The notes below the pieces were generated by a model, which did no database searches, had not been told where the DNA came from, and was given only the letters and a program-made list of their open reading frames with translations. DNA of 64,000 nucleotides from Bog-159 sp963843255 (GTDB lineage: Bacteria; Acidobacteriota; Terriglobia; Bryobacterales; Bryobacteraceae), in assembly GCA_963843255.1 (NCBI GenBank), contig CAWJJQ010000002.1:1-64000 (forward strand), written 5' to 3'. Position 1 is the first letter of the stretch. Each line of letters starts with the position of its first letter. The translations under genes were made by a program, and so were the position numbers. Shown here in pieces: positions 27,882 to 36,908 of this stretch.

Positions 27882-28910
27882 TTAGGCAAAGGCTTGTTTC
27901 ATGGTGGCGATGTAGCGGGTGCAGGTTTCCTTCATATGTTCGCCAGAGCCATCCTGCTCGAGCGAGAGGAAACCGGTGAAGCCGACAGCCTTGGCCGCAT
28001 CGGCTATCGACTTGAAATCCATCACGCCGGTCCCGATAGGCACGTACTCGCGCATGGTGGCGTCGATATCCCGTACGTGAAGGTTCATGAGATGCCGGTT
28101 CAATTTGTAAATCGCGACGGGAGGATAATCGCGCTGGTTCATGGCCCAGCCGCAGTCGAGGTTGCATCCCAGGGCGGGATCGCGAACGGTGTCCCACAAT
28201 CGCAGGAAGCTATCGGTCACCGGCATCATGGTGTAGGTGTGGTTCTCGATGGAGAACCTCATGCCGTGCGCTTTGGCGCGTTCCAGGCACGCCTGCATGG
28301 TCCCGGTAAACGACCGCCATAGCTGATCGAAGTCGAAGCCGGATTCAATATTGATGTGGAACTTTTCTCCCGGCTTCGGATCGCCCAGGAAGTAGCGCGG
28401 CAAATAGTCCGTCGCTGGCGTGCTCAATTCCCGGGCCCATGGCGCGACGATATTGACCATCGGAGCGCCCAGCTTTTTCCCTATGCGGCAGCCGCGCTCA
28501 AAATAGTCCAGGCTTTTTTCATGCTCCTCCGCATTGCGGCTGGTCAGACCTTCCACCACGGGTTGGAACATGGGGAACTGGTTCACTACCAGGTGATTTC
28601 GTTCCACCTGCTTCCGGATGCGGTCGATGGTGGCGTCAGTCCAATAGTCGTCAACATCCCGCTTGGAGTTGGCGATGAGCTCGATGCCGTCGAAGCCGAG
28701 GCCGCCGATAATGTCGATGGCCTTCTCCGGATTGGCGCCCGCGGCGAGGCTATGGAAGTTCCAGCTTACGCATCCGAGTTTCGGAGGACCCTTGGTTGCG
28801 GCGACGGCTTGCGGCGGCGGGTCCGGAAGCGGATTCGCGGATGCGCGCATTCCCGCGGCTAATAACGAACCACTGACACCAACGGTGGAAAAGAACTCGC
28901 GACGCTTCAC
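27882..28910 (-). CDS. exported sugar phosphate isomerase/epimerase-like TIM-barrel protein
   Basis: The 342-residue protein has a twin-arginine-like signal (MKRREFFSTVGVSGSLLAAG) and an AP-endonuclease-2/xylose-isomerase-type barrel: LGFDGIELIANSK, FSIENHTYTMMP (metal-binding Glu and His), GCNLDCGWAMNQ (metal-binding Asp), NLHVRDIDA and FLSLEQDGSGEHM. The conserved metal ligands are present, so it is probably an active epimerase or isomerase on a sugar or sugar-derived compound. Its signal peptide is a feature shared with exported acidobacterial and planctomycete relatives. Gaps to its neighbours are 25 and 35 bases, so it is co-transcribed with the fucosidase. Confidence 0.85.
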   Translation of the reverse strand: MKRREFFSTVGVSGSLLAAGMRASANPLPDPPPQAVAATKGPPKLGCVSWNFHSLAAGANPEKAIDIIGGLGFDGIELIANSKRDVDDYWTDATIDRIRKQVERNHLVVNQFPMFQPVVEGLTSRNAEEHEKSLDYFERGCRIGKKLGAPMVNIVAPWARELSTPATDYLPRYFLGDPKPGEKFHINIESGFDFDQLWRSFTGTMQACLERAKAHGMRFSIENHTYTMMPVTDSFLRLWDTVRDPALGCNLDCGWAMNQRDYPPVAIYKLNRHLMNLHVRDIDATMREYVPIGTGVMDFKSIADAAKAVGFTGFLSLEQDGSGEHMKETCTRYIATMKQAFA

Positions 28911-28945
28911 AAGTTACCTCCTTGCTATGCGGACACTCTGAACCG

Positions 28946-29854
28946 TCAATGAGATTGTAGCCGAATGCGGAAGGCGCGCATGAATTCGTGGAATTTGCGC
29001 GCGTACTGGTCGAGGTTTTCGATCGATCCCCCACTCGCCAGCGGCGAGCACATTTCGTAGGCCACGGTGCCGTTGAAGCCGGCGCTTTCCATGGCTGCTA
29101 GAAACGCAGCGTAATCGATGAATCCTTCGTCGATGGGCACGGCTTGTACTGTGGGCGTGAGCTTTTCGTAGTTCACCAGGGCAGGCACGTAGCGGTAGCG
29201 GGGACGCATCTGGTAATTCGCGATGGTCGTGTGTACGGTCTGCTTGGCCATTTTCGCGGCGGCCGCGGCCAGGTCCGCGCCATGCAGGGCCGGCGCCCAG
29301 GCGTCGAACATGGCGCGACAGTTCGGCTCCCCGACTTCGTTGATCAGGTCGTAAAGGCTATCCACACCACAGGCGATGTCGTGATGGTTCTGGACGCCGA
29401 TGGTGACTCCAAGGGGCGCACTGCGGCGGGCGCACTCGCGTAGCGCCTCCACAGTCAGCATCCATTGCGCATGCGGAGTCGCCGCCGCGCTCTCGTAACC
29501 CGTGAAAATGCGCACCAGCCCGCCGCCCAGATCGTGCGCCATCTCCGCCAGCTCGACCACGTGGCGAATCTGGATCTCACGGTGAGGGATGTCGCCATGT
29601 TCCAGGTCGGCCGTGAAATTGGTGTACCCGGCGATGCACGCCATCCGCAGCCCGTGGCTTTCCAGGCGCGCGCGCAGGCGGGACCGGCGATCCGCGTTCC
29701 AGTCAAGCACGGAGAGATGCGGGCGCTTGGCCATCAGCATGACGCCGTCGAAACCCAGTTCCGCGGCTTTATCAATGAACTCTTCAAGAGGCAGGAAATG
29801 CTGGCCCCAGGAGCCGGAATAACTGATCGAATGGAGGATCAAACCTTGTATCAT
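28946..29854 (-). CDS. cytoplasmic sugar phosphate isomerase/epimerase-like TIM-barrel protein
   Basis: The 302-residue protein lacks a signal peptide. Barrel landmarks are ELGFDGVMLMAKRPH, VRIFTGYES, IGVQNHHDIA, CRAMFDAWAPALHGAD and FNGTVAYEMCSPLASGG, matching the AP-endonuclease-2 superfamily (IolE/IolI, tagatose and erythrulose epimerase relatives). It is the first gene of the operon that continues with the exported homologue and the fucosidase. An inside/outside pair of related isomerases is suggestive of handling the same sugar in two compartments, but the substrate is not known. Confidence 0.85.
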   Translation of the reverse strand: MIQGLILHSISYSGSWGQHFLPLEEFIDKAAELGFDGVMLMAKRPHLSVLDWNADRRSRLRARLESHGLRMACIAGYTNFTADLEHGDIPHREIQIRHVVELAEMAHDLGGGLVRIFTGYESAAATPHAQWMLTVEALRECARRSAPLGVTIGVQNHHDIACGVDSLYDLINEVGEPNCRAMFDAWAPALHGADLAAAAAKMAKQTVHTTIANYQMRPRYRYVPALVNYEKLTPTVQAVPIDEGFIDYAAFLAAMESAGFNGTVAYEMCSPLASGGSIENLDQYARKFHEFMRAFRIRLQSH

Positions 29855-29935
29855 GCGTTGTTATACGCGGCGCGGCAACAATGGCAATGTTAACAGAAAG
29901 GGCGCTATTCTTAGAGTCTCGCAATTGGGGGGCGT

Positions 29936-31974
29936 ATGAAAGTATTCACCCGATTCCTGTTTCTGGCCGCAGTTCTCCAATCGCTTTCCGCCCAGCAGAC
30001 GGCGCCGGACCCATTGCTTCGGTGGATGGATCAGATCGCGCAGCAGCAACTGCAGGGGCGGGAGAAGGCGGTCGCCGAAATACACGATGTGGCCGCCGCG
30101 GAGCACCGCAAACAATCCGTGCGCGATACGTTTCTGGCGTTATTAGGCGGCTTGCCAGAGTATAGCGGGCCGCTGAAGCCCAGAATCACGGGCCGCATCG
30201 AAGCCGGAGATTACACGATCGAGAAAGTGATCTTCGAAAGCCTGCCCGGCTTGTACGTGACCGCTAACCTGTACCGGCCTACGGCGGCAGGCCGGTTTCC
30301 GGGAATTCTGCTGCAGGCCGGCCACACGCAGGAGGGCAAACCCGAGGGGCAGCGGCTGGCGGCCAACCTGGCTTTGAAAGGTTTCGTGGTGCTGGCTTTC
30401 GATCCCATAGGCCAGGGCGAACGGGAGCAGACCTACGACCCGCAGGTGGACCAAGCCCTGGCAGGATGGTCGGTCCCGGAACATATTCAGGCGGGCGCGC
30501 AAAGCATGCTCATCGGCGAAAGCGTGGCCCGCTACTTCATTTGGGACGCCAAGCGCGCCTTGGATTATCTGGCCAGCCTGCCGGAAGTGGACGCCGCCCG
30601 CCTGGGAGCCGTCGGCTGTTCTGGCGGCGGCGCACTGACTACATTTATCGGCGCGCTCGACCCACGGCTGAAGGTGGTGGCTCCCGCCTGTTTCATCAAT
30701 TCCTATCACGTGCTGTTTGCGGGGCCCGATCCCGACTCGGAGATGAGCCCGCCGCATCTGCTGGCCAGCTCGCTGGATATGGCCGATTACGTGGAGCTTT
30801 CGGCCCCAACTCCCTGGCTGATCCTGGCCACGGAGGGCGATTATTTCACGCCAGCGGGCGCCCGCATAGTCTACGACGAAGCGCGGCGCTGGTTCGGGCT
30901 GTACGGGGCGGAATCGAAGCTGCGGCTTTTTGTCGGCGGGGGTCCGCATGGCACGCCGCTCGAAACCCGGGAGGCGATCTACGAGTGGATGATCCGGTGG
31001 CTCAAGAACGGCCAGGGCGACCCTCACGAACTGCCGGTGAAACAGTATACGAATCACGAGCTACAGGTGACCGCTAGCGGCAATGTGGAGAACGAAGCCG
31101 GCAGCCGGAAGCTGTATGAATTGATTCTTGAAGACTTTCGCGCTAAACAGCGACAAGGAAACGGTCCGGAGCTGCTGGCTGACCTGCGGAGATTGAATAT
31201 CGGGACGGACGGAAAACCGCCCGAAGTCAACGTTCCGAACGAAGCTACCGGAAAGGACATCCAGCGGCAGCGGGTCCGGTTCAACAGCGAGCCGGGGGTG
31301 GAAATTGGCGGATGGCTGGACGTGCCCAATTCGGCGGGACGGAAGCCGGCTGTGCTGGTGGTGTCGGATAAAACAAGCAGCTATTGGATCCCCAGCACGG
31401 CGGATCTGGCGCAGCGCATGGCCAGCCGCGGGCGAGTGGTTTTGGAACTGGAGCCGCGCGACTCTCCGGGCGAAGGCGACCGGCCGTATGTTGGAAACTG
31501 GCTGACCAATGCGCGGGCCGACCAGATCGGCCGGAATCTGCCCGCCATGCGGGCCTACGATATTCTGCGCGGCATCGATCTGCTGGCCGCGCGCGAAGAC
31601 GTGGATGCCGCCTCGATTCGAGGCTATGGCTCGCGGCGTCAAAGGGGTCTGGCTTATTGCTTGCGGCGGCCGCGGACCCGCGCATTAGGAAAATCTGGCT
31701 GGACCGTACGCCGTATAGCCTGCGGGCTGCCCTCACGCACTCCATGAATACCGCGCTGTTCGATGCTGTCATTCCGGGGTTTGCGCTGCATTGGGACCTG
31801 GACGATTTGACCAAAGCGATGGGAGAGCGGCAGGTTCTGTGGACCGATCCCACGAACTGGATGCAGCGGCCGGTAGCTCTGGGACCGCCGTTTCAATACC
31901 GGTACATTCTCGGCGATACGACGGATCTTCACGACCAGCAGGACAACGCGTATATCGACGAATTGCTCCGGTAA
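29936..31974 (+). CDS. acetylxylan-esterase-like alpha/beta hydrolase, frameshifted near the 3' end
   Basis: The protein has a signal peptide (KVFTRFLFLAAVLQSLSAQ) and an alpha/beta-hydrolase fold of the acetylxylan esterase/DLH type. The catalytic residues can be placed: Ser229 in GCSGGGA, Asp302 in TEGDYFTP and His338 in GGPHGTP. A second hydrolase-like half follows. The first frame continues past about 31630 into an Arg-rich tail ending at 31747. The expected continuation (LLAAAADPRIRKIWLDRT to YIDELLR) lies in another frame ending at 31974. A net one-base indel around 31630-31665 explains this. It is transcribed alone, divergent from the isomerase/fucosidase operon. It probably deacylates plant glycans. 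Confidence 0.8.
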
Positions 31975-31977
31975 AGC

Positions 31978-32202
31978 TTACCGGCCTAGCGTTTTGGTCA
32001 GGTATTCCACGATCACTTTAACTTCGCCATCGGAGGCCTGCGCGCCGCGGCTTACCATGCTCTCGACGATCGCGTTCCACTCTTTACCGGTCATGCGCTG
32101 GCTGGTGACAACCTCCACCGGATGACAGCCCGTGCCGCAAGTCTTCTCCACCAACGCCTTAGCGCCGCCCGCGGGCAGCACCACCGGAGGAAAGGCGCCC
32201 AC
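31978..32202 (-). CDS. cytochrome c tail of the quinoprotein dehydrogenase, out of frame
   Basis: This frame reads PPVVLPAGGAKALVEKTCGT, then GCHPVEVVTSQRMTGKEW and a helix ending in YLTKTLGR. It is a small class-I-type cytochrome c domain normally fused to the end of this kind of quinoprotein. The haem site is CGTGCH, a CX3CH instead of the usual CX2CH. The frame overlaps the end of the quinoprotein gene and is off by one, so a single-base indel at about 32203-32220 separates them. On its own it has no ribosome-binding site and no signal peptide, so it is not an independent gene. Confidence 0.75.
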   Translation of the reverse strand: MGAFPPVVLPAGGAKALVEKTCGTGCHPVEVVTSQRMTGKEWNAIVESMVSRGAQASDGEVKVIVEYLTKTLGR

Positions 32203-34087
32203 CTTCGGCTGCCCGCTTCTTTGCCGCGGCAGCCGCCGCGACCGCCTCCGTTACCGCGGCCGGCAACGGCTTTCTCGGCACATCCGGCAGCGCAAAGGCG
32301 ACCAGGGTATTGCTCCACCCGCCGCCCAGGAATGCGCCGCCGCCGGCGGCCATGATCGCGACATATTGCCGGCCATCGCGGCCCATGTAGGTAATCGGGC
32401 TGGTGTGCCCGCTGGCCTCTAGCTTCGTTTCCCAAAGTAGTTTGCCATGCTTGGAATCGAAGGCGCGAAATCGCGAATCGTTCGTCGCGCCGATAAAAAC
32501 CAGGCCGCCCGCCGTCGCCAGGCTGCCGCCCAGGTTCACCGATCCGGTATCGCGCACGCCAATCGCTTCCAGGGCTTCGATCCTCCCCAGCACGGACCGC
32601 CAGGCGATGTCGCCCGATGCCAGATTCACCGCGATCAGTTCGCCAAACGGCGGATTCTGGCAGGGTATGCGGGTCTCGGGATTCCAGAAGCGGGCGTATG
32701 GGCCCAAAGCAGACTTGCGCACGTATTCCCCGCCCCGCTTTTCCATGTGGCCCCACTGCCCGATGTTCATCACGTTCACAAACAACAGGCCCAGCGATGG
32801 ATCCACCGAGACGCCGCCCCAATTTCCGCCGCCCAAGGTGCTGGGAAAGAACAAAGCATTGCCATCGAGCGGCAGCGGCGTGTAGGGTCCGCCAATCTTC
32901 ATCTGATTTGTTTCAAACAATTCCTTGCAAAAATGCGCCTGCGCGGGCGAGCGGTCGTACATTTCCTCGGCGCGAAAGGTATTCTTCGCCAGGGGCGGAG
33001 GTTTCAGGGGAAAGGGTTGGGTCTTCGCGGTCACCTCGCCGGGCACCACCGATTGCGGAACGGCGCGTTCCTCCATGCCATAGACCGGCTCGCCGGTCAC
33101 GCGGTCAAAGACGAACAACAGGCCCATCTTGGTGATCTGCGCTACCGCGGGAATGACGCGCCCGTCGCGGCGAATGTCGAACAGCGCGGGCGGCGCGGCC
33201 AGGTCATAATCCCACAGGTCGTGATGCACCAATTGGCGGTGCCACTTCTCCCGGCCCGTGCGGGCATCCAGCGCCACTAACGTGTTTCCGTAGAGGCCGT
33301 CTCCCACCCGGTCGGCCCCGTAAAAGTCGGAGGTGGGAGCACCCAGCGGGGCGTAGACGATCCCGCGTTCGACATCGATGGTGAAGAAGCCCCAGACGTT
33401 GGTGCCCGACCGGTTCTTCCAGCCGCCGGGAGGCCATGTTTCCGATCCCGGCTCACCGGGACGCGGCACGGTATGAAAGGTCCAAAGCAGCTCTCCGGTT
33501 CTGGCATTCCATCCGCGAATATCGCCGTACGCGCCTGCGCTGGGCGACCCCTCTCCATTGCTGCATCCGGTGATGACTATATCCCCGAAAATTGCGGGCG
33601 GAGACTCCAGGGCGTAGCGGCCGTCTTTCAATTCCCCGAGTACGCCGGTCTTCAGATCCACGCGTCCTTCCTTGCCGAAGCCCGGTGCGGGCTTACCGGT
33701 GGTCACGTCGAGCGCTAACAGGAAATGACCATTGCCGCTGAACAGGCGGGGATGCATGGCGGCGCCGCCAGGCCAGTATGCCAGTCCCCGCAGAGCCATG
33801 GGCGCGCCATCGAACTTCCAAAGCAACTCGCCGGTTTCGGGCACTAGCGCATAAACACCGTCCGGGGCCGTCACGTACATCACCCCGTCCACTACGATGG
33901 GCACCGATTCCGATCCGGGTTTGTCTGTGCGAAAAGTCCAGGCCGGCTTCAACCGCGCGACGTTCGCGGTTCGAATCTGCCGCAGGCCGGAAAAGCGCAT
34001 GGCGCCCGGATCGTTGCCGTAAGACGGCCAGTCGGTTTGCGCGAACGCTGCCGCGCAGAGGAACAGCGCCACGGCATAGCGAGTCAC
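32159..34087 (-). CDS. PQQ-dependent quinoprotein dehydrogenase
   Basis: The gene starts at a GTG at 34087 that overlaps the lipase stop by 4 bases. The 642-residue protein has a signal peptide (RYAVALFLCAAAFA) and an eight-blade propeller of the quinoprotein type: DWPSYGNDPGAMRFS, repeated tryptophan-docking motifs such as GELLWKFDG and GRERKWH-like DARTGREKW, plus HHDLWDYDLAAPPALFD and SVNLGGSLATAGGLVFIGAT. It resembles membrane-associated glucose/alcohol-type PQQ dehydrogenases, oxidising a sugar or alcohol in the periplasm. As read, the C-terminus (AAEGGRLSSGGAARGRR) is frameshifted; the true tail is the cytochrome c encoded at 31978-32202. Confidence 0.88.
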   Translation of the reverse strand: MTRYAVALFLCAAAFAQTDWPSYGNDPGAMRFSGLRQIRTANVARLKPAWTFRTDKPGSESVPIVVDGVMYVTAPDGVYALVPETGELLWKFDGAPMALRGLAYWPGGAAMHPRLFSGNGHFLLALDVTTGKPAPGFGKEGRVDLKTGVLGELKDGRYALESPPAIFGDIVITGCSNGEGSPSAGAYGDIRGWNARTGELLWTFHTVPRPGEPGSETWPPGGWKNRSGTNVWGFFTIDVERGIVYAPLGAPTSDFYGADRVGDGLYGNTLVALDARTGREKWHRQLVHHDLWDYDLAAPPALFDIRRDGRVIPAVAQITKMGLLFVFDRVTGEPVYGMEERAVPQSVVPGEVTAKTQPFPLKPPPLAKNTFRAEEMYDRSPAQAHFCKELFETNQMKIGGPYTPLPLDGNALFFPSTLGGGNWGGVSVDPSLGLLFVNVMNIGQWGHMEKRGGEYVRKSALGPYARFWNPETRIPCQNPPFGELIAVNLASGDIAWRSVLGRIEALEAIGVRDTGSVNLGGSLATAGGLVFIGATNDSRFRAFDSKHGKLLWETKLEASGHTSPITYMGRDGRQYVAIMAAGGGAFLGGGWSNTLVAFALPDVPRKPLPAAVTEAVAAAAAAKKRAAEGGRLSSGGAARGRR

Positions 34088-34875
34088 GCGACGGCAGCCG
34101 AACTTTCAACCAGGGCATTGCTGTAGGTCGGCATGCGATGGTTGTCGATCACGGTGAAGTTATGGGTCGTAAAGTTCACTGGAGTCCCGACGTGTTGGAA
34201 CACCACCTTTTGTCCCAGATGCTCTGCCAGACCGACGATCATGTGCAGCGCGTCGGCCTTGATGGTTTCCAGTTCGATGGTTGCTAAGGGGACCGTGGTA
34301 ACAATGTCCTCGGTGTTGGCCACGCGCCACCTCACCTGCACGTTCTGGTTGAACTTATTCGCAAAATCGACGTTCCCTGTGCGCGGGCTGGCAAAAGTGT
34401 ACATCAATGGCGCCCTCCCGGCCAGCACGAGATCAGCGGTAGCCAGCGTAGCCAGCGCGCCGCCAAGACTGTGGCCCGTAACCACCACACGCGCGGCGCC
34501 GGCATTGGCCACGGTCTGTCTTACGCTAGTAGAGCACTGGTTGTACAGCGTCGAAAAACCGCGCTCGACCATCCCCCAGGCATGTGGCACTTGCGGGAAG
34601 GTGAGGTTCGAGAGCCAGTCCTCCGGCGACTGGGTACCGCGGAAAGTGACGAACAGGTCGCCCGATGTTTGCTCTTGCGCGATAAAGCCAAAGCGCTCGT
34701 CCTTGGCGATCCATCCTTCCGGTTTGGCTTCGAGGACCGCCAGGATTTCGTAACCCGGCAGGATGTGCCAGTTGGTTCCCTGGATGTACTGATCGTAGGC
34801 GTTCTGGACCAGCGCGGCTACCTGCTGCGCGAGCGGCCGGTTGAATTCCGGCGGCGGAGAGAATATGGTTCCCAT
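34084..34875 (-). CDS. class 3 lipase
   Basis: The 263-residue protein has the Lipase_3 layout: FVTFRGTQSPEDWLSNL (oxyanion region), nucleophile elbow VVTGHSLGGALATL, YTFASPRTGN, acidic residue in VANTEDIVTTVP, and a late His in DNHRMPTY. It should hydrolyse acylglycerols or related esters. No clear signal peptide is present, so it may be cytoplasmic. It lies in a minus-strand run with the aminotransferase and YceI genes upstream and overlaps the quinoprotein gene downstream. Confidence 0.88.
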   Translation of the reverse strand: MGTIFSPPPEFNRPLAQQVAALVQNAYDQYIQGTNWHILPGYEILAVLEAKPEGWIAKDERFGFIAQEQTSGDLFVTFRGTQSPEDWLSNLTFPQVPHAWGMVERGFSTLYNQCSTSVRQTVANAGAARVVVTGHSLGGALATLATADLVLAGRAPLMYTFASPRTGNVDFANKFNQNVQVRWRVANTEDIVTTVPLATIELETIKADALHMIVGLAEHLGQKVVFQHVGTPVNFTTHNFTVIDNHRMPTYSNALVESSAAVA

Positions 34876-34914
34876 GGCCTCCGATTATATGCCAAGCCAG
34901 GGCGATTACTGGTA

Positions 34915-35487
34915 CTATCGCGTGCTTGTTTGGATTCCCACGGGGGAGGGCCGCAGCCGCCCCAGCGAGTGCACATCGATATTCACTTTATCGCCAACGC
35001 GCAGGAATAGGGTGCTGGGGTTCTTCATCCCCCAGTCGACGTAGGGAACCACGAACCGCGCGGTGACGTTCAGCTTATCGCCGGCAGGAACGGTTTCCAC
35101 GACTAAAGTCATCTCGTGATCTTTCCCATGAATCCGAAAAGCGCCGTGGATGGTGGCCTTCGACAACGTACCCTCCACGCGATCCGGAGTGAAAGCGATC
35201 TCAGGATACCGGTCGCTCTCCAGGATGTTCTTGTGCATCCTTTTATCGCGCGCTTCGCTGCCGCTGTTGCCGCTCTGCGCATCGATGAGAATCTCACCGG
35301 AAGATTTGCCGGTAGCGAAATCGTAGCGGACCGTGCCGCGTTTCAGCTTAAAGGCGCCGTGCACGGTGTGCAGAACGTCGCTCAGCGTGAACTGGACGTT
35401 GGTCTGGGCCGGATCGAGTTCCAGCACGGCCTCCTGACCGAATAGAGCTGTGGTGACCGTGAAAAGGATGAGAATAATTGTTTTCAT
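34915..35487 (-). CDS. YceI-family periplasmic lipid-binding protein
   Basis: The 190-residue protein has a signal peptide (KTIILILFTVTTALFGQ) and the YceI pattern: LDPAQTNVQFTLSDVLHTVHGAFKL split over the first strands, ARDKRMHKNILESDRYPEIAF, and GAFRIHGKDHEMTLVV. YceI proteins form a lipocalin-like barrel that binds isoprenoid quinones or other polyprenyl lipids in the periplasm. Its ATG immediately follows the aminotransferase stop, so the two are co-transcribed. The physiological ligand is unknown. Confidence 0.9.
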   Translation of the reverse strand: MKTIILILFTVTTALFGQEAVLELDPAQTNVQFTLSDVLHTVHGAFKLKRGTVRYDFATGKSSGEILIDAQSGNSGSEARDKRMHKNILESDRYPEIAFTPDRVEGTLSKATIHGAFRIHGKDHEMTLVVETVPAGDKLNVTARFVVPYVDWGMKNPSTLFLRVGDKVNIDVHSLGRLRPSPVGIQTSTR

Positions 35488-36843
35488 TCAGACCTTGATT
35501 ACTCGCCGCGCCAACCCCAATGCTTCCGACCAAAAGGCGGCCGAGGAGTGGACTTCTTCCATAACGTTTTGAATGGCGGACACGAACCCGTCGATTTGTT
35601 CATCGGTCACCACCAGCGGCGGCGCTACCTTCAATACCATGAAGTTGTTCCCGCACATCTGGGTGAGCAATCCGTGGTCCCGGAACAACCGCATCACCAG
35701 CACCTGCCCGAACATGCCTGGGTGGATTCTGCGGAAAGCCTCAAAGGGGACGCGCAGCTTCAAAGACTCCGGCGGTTGAAACACAATGCCCGAAAGGAGC
35801 CCGGCCCCGCGCACCTCTTTGACCAACTCGTAGTCATAGAGGGCTGAGCGCAGACGCTGCCGCAAGGCTTCACCCGCATACGTAGCCCTTTCCCCTAACT
35901 GGTAACGCTCCAAGACTTCTATGGTGGCCAGCCCGGCGCGCATGGAGATGCTGTTTTCGCTGAATGTGGAGGCATGGATAATCGCGTTCCGCAGCGAATC
36001 GAACACTGACTCGTAGATCGATTCCGACATGAGCACGGCGCCCACCGGAATCAAACCGCCGCTGAGCGCCTTGGCCAGGATGACCATATCGGGCTCTACA
36101 TCGAAATGATGCGCAGCCAGGAAAGGGCCGGTCCGGTACATTCCGGTCTGCACTTCGTCCAGCACGAACAAGGTCCCGTATTTGCGGCAGAGCGCCTGCG
36201 CAGCCTGCATGTATTCGCGCGTGGGCACCCGTATGCCGCCCTCCGACTGGACGGGTTCCATAAAAAAAGCGGCAAATTTGCGCCCGGCAAGGTGCTTCTC
36301 TAAGGCCGCCAGATCGGCAAACGGGATGGCTTCGGTGCCCGGCAGCATAGGGCCGAAATTGCCGCGCCAAAAGGGATCGCCCATCATGGAAAGCGCGCCG
36401 CAGGTCAATCCATGAAACGCGCCTTCGTTGTACAGAAGCCCGACGCGGCCGGTCCTGGCGCGCGCGAATTTGATGGCGGTTTCAACGCCCTCGCTGCCGG
36501 AACTGCAAAAGAAGACCTTCGTGAGCCGGCCTCCGGCGCGGCGGCAGAGTTGCGCGGCGAGTTCACCGGCCAATTCGGGGATGTGGCTTTGCAGCATTGC
36601 TGGACCGCTGCGGTCGAGTTCCTGCTTGACTGCTTCGATAATCTCGGGATGATTGTGCCCGGCGTTGTGAACGCAGTACCCGGAGAGGAAATCGACGATG
36701 CGCCGGCCGTCCGAAGTGTACAGCTCGGCGCCGTAGCAGCGGTCGTAGCAGACGTTCATCCCCAGGACCGAAAGCAATCGCTGCCATTGGGGATTTACGA
36801 ACGCTGCGTATTCGGAGAGGATCGAAGACGCGCGGTTGAGCAT
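35488..36843 (-). CDS. class III PLP-dependent aminotransferase
   Basis: The 451-residue enzyme has the class III features: FLSGYCVHNAGHNHP, the PLP phosphate site SSGSEGVETAIKFAR, the FMEPVQSEGG and LFVLDEVQTGMYRTG motifs, and the Schiff-base lysine in VILAKALSGG. The closest pattern I know is the acetylornithine/putrescine-type group, including HpnO-like enzymes of hopanoid synthesis (opening FVNPQWQRLL). No hopanoid gene is nearby, so the substrate is left open. It is the first gene of a run with YceI, lipase and quinoprotein dehydrogenase. Confidence 0.88.
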   Translation of the reverse strand: MLNRASSILSEYAAFVNPQWQRLLSVLGMNVCYDRCYGAELYTSDGRRIVDFLSGYCVHNAGHNHPEIIEAVKQELDRSGPAMLQSHIPELAGELAAQLCRRAGGRLTKVFFCSSGSEGVETAIKFARARTGRVGLLYNEGAFHGLTCGALSMMGDPFWRGNFGPMLPGTEAIPFADLAALEKHLAGRKFAAFFMEPVQSEGGIRVPTREYMQAAQALCRKYGTLFVLDEVQTGMYRTGPFLAAHHFDVEPDMVILAKALSGGLIPVGAVLMSESIYESVFDSLRNAIIHASTFSENSISMRAGLATIEVLERYQLGERATYAGEALRQRLRSALYDYELVKEVRGAGLLSGIVFQPPESLKLRVPFEAFRRIHPGMFGQVLVMRLFRDHGLLTQMCGNNFMVLKVAPPLVVTDEQIDGFVSAIQNVMEEVHSSAAFWSEALGLARRVIKV

Positions 36844-36908
36844 TCTGGGCTAAATACTAACGACGGCTCGCGCGGCCATAAGGTTTCCGGGCCAATCCTC
36901 AGGGAGGA

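Noticed and set aside
31620..31680. selenocysteine recoding as the cause of the esterase break
   Set aside because: Although selC is present, the break is a change of frame and not an in-frame UGA, so recoding cannot explain it.
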